From positions 79,773,084-79,837,083 of the forward strand of contig NC_088300.1 of NCBI RefSeq assembly GCF_032854445.1: a stretch of DNA of 64,000 bases, given 5' to 3'. Each line of letters opens with the position of its first letter. Within the stretch, counting starts at the first letter, position 1. Of the stretch, positions 1 to 12,232 are shown piece by piece. The notes under the pieces were generated by a model, which saw only the letters and a list, made by a program, of their open reading frames with translations, did no database searches and was not told the DNA's origin. The stretch comes from Liolophura sinensis (Eukaryota; Mollusca; Polyplacophora; Chitonida; Chitonidae). Made by a program: the position numbers and the translations under genes.

Positions 1-3000
1 TGTGCTGACATGGGGGACTCATCACAATCATGTCTACACACAGGCTAGTCAGCTTTTCCACAGTCACACCTGAAATAGTGAACAGAATGTACACTGGAGA
101 TGTGCTGACATGGGGGACTCATCACAATCATGTCTACACACAGGCTAGTCAGCTTTTCCACAGTCACAGCCTGAAATAGTGAACAGAATGTACACTGGAG
201 ATGTGCTGACATGGGGGACTCATCACAATCATGTCTACACACAGGCTAGTCAGCTTTTCTACAGTCACAGCCTGAAATAGTGAACAGAATATACACTGGA
301 GATGTGCTGACATGGGGGACTCATCACAATCATGTCTACACACTGGCTAGTCAGCTTTTCCACAGTCACAGCCTGAAATAGTGAACAGAATGTACACTGG
401 AGATGTGCTGACATGGGGGACTCATCACAATCATGTCTACACACAGGCTAGTCAGCTTTTCTACAGTCACAGCCTGGAATAGTGAACAGAATGTACACTG
501 GAGATGTGCTGACATGGGGGACTCATCACAATCATGTCTACACACAGGCTAGTCAGCTTTTCCACAGTCACAGCCTGAAATAGTGAACCCAATATACACT
601 GGAGATGTGCTGACATGGGGGACTCATCACAATCATGTCTACACACAGGCTAGTCAGCTTTTCTACAGTCACAGCCTAAAATAGTGAACAGAATATACAC
701 TGGAGATGTGCTGACATGGGGGACTCATCACAATCATGTCCACACACTAGCTAGTCAGCTTTTCCACAGTCACAGCCTGAAATAGTGAACAGAATGTACA
801 CTGGAGATGTGCTGACATGGGGGACTCATCACAATCATGTCCACACACTAGCTAGTCAGCTTTTCCACAGTCACAGCCTGAAATAGTGAACAGAATGTAC
901 ACTGGAGATGTGCTGACATGGGGGACTCATCACAATCATGTCTACACACAGGCTAGTCAGCTTTTCCACAGTCACAGCCTGAAACAGTGAACAGAATGTA
1001 CACTGGAGATGTGCTGACATGGGGGACTCATCACAATCATGTCCACACACAGGCTAGTCAGCTTTTCCACAGTCACAGCCTGAAATAGTGAACAGAATAT
1101 ACACTGGAGATGTGCTGACATGGGGGACTCATCACAATCATGTCTACACACAGGCTAGTCAGCTTTTCCACAGTCACAGCCTGAAATAGTGAACAGAATG
1201 TACACTGGAGATGTGCTGACATGGGGGACTCATCACAATCATGTCTACACACAGGCTAGTCAGCTTTTCTACAGTCACAGCCTGGAATAGTGAACAGAAT
1301 GTACACTGGAGATGTGCTGACATGGGGGGACTCATCACAATCCTGTCTACACACAGGCTAGTCAGCTTTTCTACAGTCACAGCCTAAAATAGTGAACAGA
1401 TTGTACACTGGAGATGTGCTGACATGGGGGGCTCATCACAATCATGTCTACACACAGGCTAGTCAGCTTTTCCACAGTCACAGCCTGAAATAGTGAACAG
1501 AATGTACACTGGAGATGTGCTGACATGGGGGACTCATCACAATCATGTCTACACACAGGCTAGTCAGCTTTTCCACAGTCACAGCCTGAAATAGTGAATA
1601 GAATATACACTGGAGATGTGCTGACATGGGGGACTCATCACAATCATGTCCACACACAGGCTAGTCAGCTTTTCCACAGTCACAGCCTGAAATAGTGAAC
1701 AGAATGTACACTGGAGATGTGCTGACATGGGGGACTCATCACAATCATGTCTACACACTAGCTAGTCAGCTTTTCCACAGTCACAGCCTGAAATAGTGAA
1801 CAGAATGTACACTGGAGATGTGCTGACATGGGGGACTCATCACAATCATGTCTACACACAGGCTAGTCAGCTTTTCCACAGTCACAGCCTGAAATAGTGA
1901 ACAGAATATACACTGGAGATGTGCTGACATGGGGGACTCATCACAATCATGTCTACACACAGGCTAGTCAGCTTTTCCACAGTCACAGCCTGAAATAGTG
2001 AACAGAATGTACACTGGAGATGTGCTGACATGGGGGACTCATCACAATCATGTCTACACACAGGCTAGTCAGCTTTTCTACAGTCACAGCCTGGAATAGT
2101 GAACAGAATGTACACTGGAGATGTGCTGACATGGGGGACTCATCACAATCCTGTCTACACACAGGCTAGTCAGCTTTTCTACAGTCACAGCCTAAAATAG
2201 TGAACAGATTGTACACTGGAGATGTGCTGACATGGGGGGCTCATCACAATCATGTCTACACACAGGCTAGTCAGCTTTTCCACAGTCACAGCCTGAAATA
2301 GTGAACAGAATGTACACTGGAGATGTGCTGACATGGGGGGACTCATCACAATCATGTCTACACACAGGCTAGTCAGCTTTTCCACAGTCACAGCCTGAAA
2401 TAGTGAACAGAATATAAACTGAAATGAAGATGTGCTGACATGGGGGACTCATCACAATCATGTCTACACACAGGCTAGTCAGCTTTTCCACAGTCACAGC
2501 CTGAAACAGTGAACAGAATGTACACTGGAGATGTGCTGACATGGGGGACTCATCACAATCATGTCCACACACAGGCTAGTCAGCTTTTCCACAGTCACAG
2601 CCTGAAATAGTGAACAGAATATACACTGGAGATGTGCTGACATGGGGGACTCATCACAATCATGTCTACACACAGGCTAGTCAGCTTTTCCACAGTCACA
2701 GCCTGAAATAGTGAACAGAATGTACACTGGAGATGTGCTGACATGGGGGACTCATCACAATCATGTCTACACACAGGCTAGTCAGCTTTTCTACAGTCAC
2801 AGCCTGGAATAGTGAACAGAATGTACACTGGAGATGTGCTGACATGGGGGACTCATCACAATCCTGTCTACACACAGGCTAGTCAGCTTTTCTACAGTCA
2901 CAGCCTAAAATAGTGAACAGATTGTACACTGGAGATGTGCTGACATGGGGGGCTCATCACAATCATGTCTACACACTGGCTAGTCAGCTTTTCCACAGTC

Positions 3001-6000
3001 ACAGCCTGAAATAGTGAACAGAATGTACACTGGAGATGTGCTGACATGGGGGACTCATCACAATCATGTCTACACACAGGCTAGTCAGCTTTTCCACAGT
3101 CACAGCCTGAAATAGTGAATAGAATATACACTGGAGATGTGCTGACATGGGGGACTCATCACAATCATGTCTACACACTAGCTAGTCAGCTTTTCCACAG
3201 TCACAGCCTGAAATAGTGAACAGAATGTACACTGGAGATGTGCTGACATGGGGGACTCATCACAATCATGTCTACACACAGGCTAGTCAGCTTTTCTACA
3301 GTCACAGCCTGGAATAGTGAACAGAATGTACACTGGAGATGTGCTGACATGGGGGACTCATCACAATCATGTCTACACACAGGCTAGTCAGCTTTTCCAC
3401 AGTCACAGCCTGAAATAGTGAACCCAATATACACTGGAGATGTGCTGACATGGGGGACTCATCACAATCATGTCTACACACAGGCTAGTCAGCTTTTCTA
3501 CAGTCACAGCCTAAAATAGTGAACAGAATATACACTGGAGATGTGCTGACATGGGGGACTCATCACAATCATGTCCACACACTAGCTAGTCAGCTTTTCC
3601 ACAGTCACAGCCTGAAATAGTGAACAGAATGTACACTGGAGATGTGCTGACATGGGGGACTCATCACAATCATGTCCACACACTAGCTAGTCAGCTTTTC
3701 CACAGTCACAGCCTGAAATAGTGAACAGAATGTACACTGGAGATGTGCTGACATGGGGGACTCATCACAATCATGTCTACACACAGGCTAGTCAGCTTTT
3801 CCACAGTCACAGCCTGAAACAGTGAACAGAATGTACACTGGAGATGTGCTGACATGGGGGACTCATCACAATCATGTCCACACACAGGCTAGTCAGCTTT
3901 TCCACAGTCACAGCCTGAAATAGTGAACAGAATATACACTGGAGATGTGCTGACATGGGGGACTCATCACAATCATGTCTACACACAGGCTAGTCAGCTT
4001 TTCCACAGTCACAGCCTGAAATAGTGAACAGAATGTACACTGGAGATGTGCTGACATGGGGGACTCATCACAATCATGTCTACACACAGGCTAGTCAGCT
4101 TTTCTACAGTCACAGCCTGGAATAGTGAACAGAATGTACACTGGAGATGTGCTGACATGGGGGGACTCATCACAATCCTGTCTACACACAGGCTAGTCAG
4201 CTTTTCTACAGTCACAGCCTAAAATAGTGAACAGATTGTACACTGGAGATGTGCTGACATGGGGGGCTCATCACAATCATGTCTACACACAGGCTAGTCA
4301 GCTTTTCCACAGTCACAGCCTGAAATAGTGAACAGAATGTACACTGGAGATGTGCTGACATGGGGGACTCATCACAATCATGTCTACACACAGGCTAGTC
4401 AGCTTTTCCACAGTCACAGCCTGAAATAGTGAATAGAATATACACTGGAGATGTGCTGACATGGGGGACTCATCACAATCATGTCCACACACAGGCTAGT
4501 CAGCTTTTCCACAGTCACAGCCTGAAATAGTGAACAGAATGTACACTGGAGATGTGCTGACATGGGGGACTCATCACAATCATGTCTACACACTAGCTAG
4601 TCAGCTTTTCCACAGTCACAGCCTGAAATAGTGAACAGAATGTACACTGGAGATGTGCTGACATGGGGGACTCATCACAATCATGTCTACACACAGGCTA
4701 GTCAGCTTTTCCACAGTCACAGCCTGAAATAGTGAACAGAATATACACTGGAGATGTGCTGACATGGGGGACTCATCACAATCATGTCTACACACAGGCT
4801 AGTCAGCTTTTCCACAGTCACAGCCTGAAATAGTGAACAGAATGTACACTGGAGATGTGCTGACATGGGGGACTCATCACAATCATGTCTACACACAGGC
4901 TAGTCAGCTTTTCTACAGTCACAGCCTGGAATAGTGAACAGAATGTACACTGGAGATGTGCTGACATGGGGGACTCATCACAATCCTGTCTACACACAGG
5001 CTAGTCAGCTTTTCTACAGTCACAGCCTAAAATAGTGAACAGATTGTACACTGGAGATGTGCTGACATGGGGGGCTCATCACAATCATGTCTACACACAG
5101 GCTAGTCAGCTTTTCCACAGTCACAGCCTGAAATAGTGAACAGAATGTACACTGGAGATGTGCTGACATGGGGGACTCATCACAATCATGTCTACACACA
5201 GGCTAGTCAGCTTTTCCACAGTCACAGCCTGAAATAGTGAACAGAATATAAACTGAAATGAAGATGTGCTGACATGGGGGACTCATCACAATCATGTCTA
5301 CACACAGGCTAGTCAGCTTTTCCACAGTCACAGCCTGAAACAGTGAACAGAATGTACACTGGAGATGTGCTGACATGGGGGATTCATCACAATCATGTCC
5401 ACACACAGGCTAGTCAGCTTTTCCACAGTCACAGCCTGAAATAGTGAACAGAATATACACTGGAGATGTGCTGACATGGGGGACTCATCACAATCATGTC
5501 TACACACAGGCTAGTCAGCTTTTCCACAGTCACAGCCTGAAATAGTGAACAGAATGTACACTGGAGATGTGCTGACATGGGGGACTCATCACAATCATGT
5601 CTACACACAGGCTAGTCAGCTTTTCTACAGTCACAGCCTGGAATAGTGAACAGAATGTACACTGGAGATGTGCTGACATGGGGGACTCATCACAATCCTG
5701 TCTACACACAGGCTAGTCAGCTTTTCTACAGTCACAGCCTAAAATAGTGAACAGATTGTACACTGGAGATGTGCTGACATGGGGGGCTCATCACAATCAT
5801 GTCTACACACAGGCTAGTCAGCTTTTCCACAGTCACAGCCTGAAATAGTGAACAGAATGTACACTGGAGATGTGCTGACATGGGGGACTCATCACAATCA
5901 TGTCTACACACAGGCTAGTCAGCTTTTCCACAGTCACAGCCTGAAATAGTGAATAGAATATACACTGGAGATGTGCTGACATGGGGGACTCATCACAATC

Positions 6001-9000
6001 ATGTCCACACACAGGCTAGTCAGCTTTTCCACAGTCACAGCCTGAAATAGTGAACAGAATGTACACTGGAGATGTGCTGACATGGGGGACTCATCACAAT
6101 CATGTCTACACACTAGCTAGTCAGCTTTTCCACAGTCACAGCCTGAAATAGTGAACAGAATGTACACTGGAGATGTGCTGACATGGGGGACTCATCACAA
6201 TCATGTCTACACACAGGCTAGTCAGCTTTTCTACAGTCACAGCCTGAAATAGTGAACAGAATGTACACTGGAGATGTGCTGACATGGGGGACTCATCACA
6301 ATCATGTCTACACACAGGCTAGTCAGCTTTTCCACAGTCACAGCCTGAAATAGTGAACAGAATGTACACTGGAGATGTGCTGACATGGGGGACTCATCAC
6401 AATCATGTCTACACACAGGCTAGTCAGCTTTTCTACAGTCACAGCCTGAAATAGTGAACAGAATGTACACTGGAGATGTGCTGACATGGGGGACTCATCA
6501 CAATCATGTCTACACACAGGCTAGTCAGCTTTTCCACAGTCACAGCCTGAAATAGTGAACAGAATGTACACTGGAGAAGTGCTGACATGGGGGACTCATC
6601 ACAATCATGTCCACACACAGGCTAGTCAGCTTTTCTACAGTCACAGCCTGAAATAGTGAACAGAATATACACTGGAGATGTGCTGACATGGGGGACTCAT
6701 CACAATCATGTCTACACACAGGCTAGTCAGCTTTTCTACAGTCACAGCCTGAAATAGTGAACAGAATGTACACTGGAGATGTGCTGACATGGGGGACTCA
6801 TCACAATCATGTCCACACACAGGCTAGTCAGCTTTTCTACAGTCACAGCCTGAAATAGTGAACAGAATATACACTGGAGATGTGCTGACATGGGGGACTC
6901 ATCACAATCATGTCTACACACAGGCTAGTCAGCTTTTCCACAGTCACAGCCTGAAATAGTGAACAGAATGTACACTGGAGATGTGCTGACATGGGGGACT
7001 CATCACAATCATGTCTACACACAGGCTAGTCAGCTTTTCCACAGTCACAGCCTGAAATAGTGAACAGAATGTACACTGGAGATGTGCTGACATGGGGGAC
7101 TCATCACAATCATGTCCACACACAGGCTAGTAAGCTTTTCCACAGTCACAACCTGAAATAGTGAACAGAATGTACACTGGAGATGTGCTGACATGGGGGA
7201 CTCATCACAATCATGTCCACACACAGGCTAGTCAGCTTTTCTACAGTCACAGCCTGAAATAGTGAACAGAATGTACACTGGAGATGTGCTGACATGGGGG
7301 ACTCATCACAATCATGTCTACACACAGGCTAGTCAGCTTTTCCACAGTCACAGCCTGAAATAGTGAACAGAATATAAACTGAAATGAAGATGTGCTGACA
7401 TGGGGGACTCATCACAATCATGTCTACACACTGGCTAGTCAGCTTTTCCACAGTCACAGCCTGAAATAGTGAACAGAATGCACACTGGAGATGTGCTGAC
7501 ATGGGGGACTCATCACAATCATGTCTACACACAGGCTAGTCAGCTTTTCCACAATCACAGCCTAAAATAGTGAACAGAATACAAACTGAAATGAAGATGT
7601 GCTGACATGGGGGACTCATCACAATCATGTCCACACACTGGCTAGTCAGCTTTTCTACAATCACAGCCTGAAATAGTGAACAGAATGTACACTTTTGAGA
7701 TGTGCTGACATGGGGGACTCATCACAATCATGTCCACACACAGGCTAGTCTGCTTTTCCACAGTCACAGCCTGAAATAGTGAACAGAATGTACACTGGAG
7801 ATGTGCTGACATGGGGGACTCATCACAATCATGTCCACACACTGGCTAGTCAGCTTTTCCACAGTCACAGCCTGAAATAGTGAACAGAATATATACTGGA
7901 GATGTGCTGACATGGGGGACTCATCACAATCATGTCTACACACAGGCTAGTCAGCTTTTCCACAGTCACAGCCTGAAATAGTGAACAGAATGTACACTGG
8001 AGATGTGCTGACATGGGGGACTCATCACAATCATGTCTACACACAGGCTAGTCAGCTTTTCCACAGTCACAGCCTGAAATAGTGAACAGAATATAAACTG
8101 AAATGAAGATTTGCTGACATGGGGGACTCATCACAATCATGTCCACACGCAGGCTAGTCAGCTTTTCCACAGTCACAGCCTGAAATAGTGAACAGAATGT
8201 ACACTGGAGATGTGCTGACATGGGGGACTCATCACAATCATGTCCACACACTGGCTAGTCAGCTTTTCCACAGTCACAGCCTAAAATAGTGAACAGAATG
8301 TACACTGGAGATGTGCTGACATGGGGGACTCATCACAATCATGTCTACACACAGGCTAGTCAGCTTTTCCACAGTCACAGCCTGAAATAGTGAACAGAAT
8401 ATAAACTGAAATGAAGATTTGCTGACATGGGGGACTCATCACAATCATGTCCACACACAGGCTAGTCAGCTTTTCCACAGTCACAGCCTGAAATAGTGAA
8501 CAGAATGTACACTGGAGATGTGCTGACATGGGGGACTCATCACAATCATGTCCACACACAGGCTAGTCAGCTTTTCTACAGTCACAGCCTGAAATAGTGA
8601 ACAGAATATACACTGGAGATGTGCTGACATGGGGGACTCATCACAATCATGTCTACACACAGGCTAGCCAGCTTTTCCACAGTCACAGCCTGAAATAGTG
8701 AACAGAATATAAACTGAAATGAAGATGTGCTGACATGGGGGACTCATCACAATCATGTCTACACACAGGCTAGTCAGCTTTTCCACAGTCACAGCCTGAA
8801 ATAGTGAACAGAATATACACTGGAGATGTGCTGACATGGGGGACTCATCACAATCATGTCTACACACAGGCTAGTCAGCTTTTCCACAGTTACAGCCTGA
8901 AATAGTGAGCAGAATGTACACTGGAGATGTGCTGACATGGGGGGCTCATCACAATCATGTCTACACACAGGCTAGTCAGCTTTTCCACAGTCACAGCCTG

Positions 9001-10738
9001 AAATAGTGAACAGAATGTACACTGGAGATGTGCTGACATGGGGGACTCATCACAATCATGTCTACACACTGGCTAGTCAGCTTTTCCACAGTCACAGCCT
9101 GAAATAGTGAACAGAATGTACACTGGAGATGTGCTGACATGGGGGACTCATCACAATCATGTCTACACACAGGCTAGTCAGCTTTTCCACAGTCACAGCC
9201 TGAAATAGTGAACAGAATGTACACTGGAGATGTGCTGACATGGGGGACTCATCACAATCATGTCTACACACAGGCTAGTCAGCTTTTCCACAGTCACAGC
9301 CTGAAATAGTGAACAGAATGTACCCTGGAGATGTGCTGACATGGGGGACTCATCACAATCATGTCTACACACAGGCTAGTCAGTTTTTCCACAGTCACAG
9401 CCTGAAATAGTGAACAGAATGTACACTGGAGATGTGCTGACATGGGGGACTCATCACAATCATGTCTACACACAGGCTAGTCAACTTTTCCACAGTCACA
9501 GCCTGAAATAGTGAACAGAATATACACTGGAGATGTGCTGACATGGGGGACTCATCACAATCATGTCCACACACAGGCTAGTCAGCTTTTCCACAGTCAC
9601 AGCCTGAAATAGTGAACAGAATGTACCCTGGAGATGTGCTGACATGGGGGACTCATCACAATCATGTCCACACACAGGCTAGTCAGCTTTTCCACAGTCA
9701 CAGCCTGAAATAGTGAACAGAATGTACACTGGAGATGTGCTGACATGGGGGACTCATCACAATCATGTCTACACACAGGCTAGTCAACTTTTCCACAGTC
9801 ACAGCCTGAAATAGTGAACAGAATGTACACTGGAGATGTGCTGACATGGGGGACTCATCACAATCATGTCTACACACAGGCTAGTCAGCTTTTCTACAGT
9901 CAAAGCCTGAAATAGTGAACAGAATGTACACTGGAGATGTGCTGACATGGGGGACTCATCACAATCATGTCTACACACAGGCTAGTCAGCTTTTCACAGT
10001 CACAGCCTGAAATAGTGAACAGAATGTACACTGGAGATGTGCTGACATGGGGGACTCATCACAATCATGTCTACACACAGGCTAGTCAGCTTTTCTACAG
10101 TCACAGCCTGAAATAGTGAACAGAATGTACACTGGAGATGTGCTGACATGGGGGACTCATCACAATCATGTCTACACACAGGCTAGTCAGCTTTTCCACA
10201 GTCACAGCCTGAAATAGTGAACAGAATGTACACTGGAGATGTGCTGACATGGGGGACTCATCACAATCATGTCTACACACAGGCTAGTCAGCTTTTCTAC
10301 AGTCACAGCCTGAAATAGTGAACAGAATGTACACTGGAGATGTGCTGACATGGGGGACTCATCACAATCATGTCCACACACAGGCTAGTCAGCTTTTCCA
10401 CAGTCACAGCCTGAAATGGTGAACAGAATGTACACTGGAGATGTGCTGACATGGGGGGACTCATCACAATCATGTCCTAACACAGGCTAGTCAGCTTTTC
10501 CACAGTCACAGCCTGAAATAGTGAACAGAATGTACACTGGAGATGTGCTGACATGGGGGGACATCACAATCATGTCTACACACAGGCTAGTCAGCTTTTC
10601 TACAGTCACAGCCTGAAAATAGTGAACAGAATGTACACTGGAGATGTGCTGACATGGGGACTCATCACAATCATGTCTACACACAGCTAATCAGCTTTTC
10701 TACAGTCACAGCCTGAAATTGTGAACATGATGACTCAT
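1..10738. repeat. 101-bp satellite array, about 105 copies
   Basis: The unit is 101 bp, starting for example at 101 and 202 with TGTGCTGACATGGGGGACTC, and it continues almost without interruption from the window edge. Most copies differ by a few substitutions (CTACACACA/CCACACACT, TTTCCACAG/TTTCTACAG). A longer variant of about 107 bp carries AATATAAACTGAAATGAAGA (at 2411, 5245, 7371, 8091, 8398 and elsewhere). The last copies decay after 10560 and the repeat is gone by about 10740. Short minus-strand open frames recur because the unit has few stops. Nothing suggests they are genes. The array starts before the window. Confidence 0.98.
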
Positions 10739-10817
10739 CACCAGTATTTCTATATACAGACTCTTTAGTTTCTCCAGTCACCATTTTGATCTTCAAATAT
10801 GAACATTGAAACAGGTC

Positions 10818-11017
10818 NNNNNNNNNNNNNNNNNNNNNNNNNNNNNNNNNNNNNNNNNNNNNNNNNNNNNNNNNNNNNNNNNNNNNNNNNNNNNNNNNNN
10901 NNNNNNNNNNNNNNNNNNNNNNNNNNNNNNNNNNNNNNNNNNNNNNNNNNNNNNNNNNNNNNNNNNNNNNNNNNNNNNNNNNNNNNNNNNNNNNNNNNNN
11001 NNNNNNNNNNNNNNNNN
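10818..11017. other. Assembly gap of 200 N
   Basis: There are exactly 200 undetermined bases. The round number suggests a placeholder rather than a measured length. It lies about 80 bp beyond the end of the 101-bp satellite, so the satellite edge and the distance to the promoter-like region are uncertain. Open frames crossing it are meaningless. Confidence 0.99.
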
Positions 11018-11079
11018 ATGCAAAAAAAATGCGACAAAAATTATTTTTTCGGACAAAAAAGTGTAATTAGTGACTTCCA

Positions 11080-12232
11080 GTTATCCGCTAGGAGCTGTAG
11101 TTAGCTTCGGGGGTGTCAGTGAACACTGGCCACAGTCGTCAGACGAATCCGCTGGCATGTAGGCATGCTTACAACTAGAGACGGGGGAGGCACTGCCCAC
11201 ATAGATTACACACTGTCCAATTTTCGTTTCCTAACTTTAAGAATATATGAAAGTAACACTTTGATCAGTGTTTTCAACATCGTCCTCACGAGTAAATTAT
11301 AACTTCTTCTGACCGAGAAGAGTTTTAGGATTATATTTAATCAATCAACCTTTTAGTGCGAAGTGCATCCCTCCAACCCCACTGTACAGCTCCAGCACAC
11401 GCAACCCGCCACACGTTGCCATGTTGACCATTTCTGAAATAGATAGAGTTATTCCCCCCTTCACCAGAAATGTCTTTTCACGCGACATTCAGGCTTGCAT
11501 GGTAGAAGTTGAACATGGTAAGCGTGTTGCTCAGCAGTTGTTGCAATAAGAAGAGCACCCGCATCAATTAAATTTTATACAATAAATGGATAAACATTAT
11601 TTCCCAAGCCCGTTGGAATTTTTTATCATTATTATTAATATCATTATAATTTTCAAAGCAAGTCGGGACTGTTGTTAAGTGTTAATTGAGTTTGTTTTCA
11701 GTGTTTCAACTTTTACAATATTTTTCTTTCCAATTATAGACGAGATATGATAATGAACTATCAAACTTCATAGTCTGTTTAAAGCAAATTATATACTACA
11801 AATGAATTAACCAACATCCTTCAGGAAAACAGACGCTCTGTCGTTTCAAATTAACTTGGACTGAACTTAGCAAGTTACCTGCCTCCGATAGATGGCGCTT
11901 GTATCTTACCGATGTTTCAACAAGCATTTTGTTGAGTTTACTTAATTATTAAAAGTGCAATTATTTGTTTTGTGGAGTCAATTGATGTCAAAAATACATT
12001 TTTGAGAGTCATGATAAATACTAACAAAATTAGAGTTTGTGTTAATGGCTGATGTACATTTTGCACTTTAATCCGTGGGGTGCGCTCAGCAATTCTATCG
12101 GCCCAAGTCGAAGGCGAGGCTTTGAAATGATTGACACATTTGAGTGTGGACGACTACGGGAGTTTACGAAAGGACGGACGATTAATATTTGGATTTACCT
12201 AGTTTGAATCAGGCTGAAGCGAATGTGTGACG
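11080..12232 (+). promoter_or_regulatory. Candidate promoter and noncoding first exon, CpG-rich stretch
   Basis: CpG dinucleotides are visibly denser here than in the surrounding AT-rich, CpG-poor sequence. Near its end is a good splice donor, TGTGACG followed by GTGAGTTT with the junction at 12232/12233. The next convincing plus-strand acceptor that leads into coding sequence is at 39430, where a 5' untranslated stretch precedes the catenin ATG. I infer that this region could hold the transcription start and first exon of the catenin gene. No TATA box or initiator can be fixed by eye. It could instead belong to another gene, or be only a CpG-rich remnant. Confidence 0.3.
11421..11549 (+). 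CDS. Possible short coding segment, unrecognised
   Basis: An ATG in a fair context (GTTGCC before it) opens a 42-codon frame ending in TAA at 11547. Its composition is protein-like and well mixed, beginning MLTISEIDRVIPPF. After codon 32 the frame crosses AACATG followed by GTAAGC, a strong donor with the junction at 11517/11518. It could therefore be a 97-nt first coding exon (phase 1) or a short complete frame. I do not recognise a family and I found no convincing downstream exon. It lies in the CpG-rich stretch. A chance frame of this length is quite possible. Confidence 0.2.
   Translation: MLTISEIDRVIPPFTRNVFSRDIQACMVEVEHGKRVAQQLLQ

Noticed and set aside
45-10684. Many 60-70 codon minus-strand frames in the first 10.7 kb
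   Set aside because: All are translations of the 101-bp satellite that end where the frame shifts between units.
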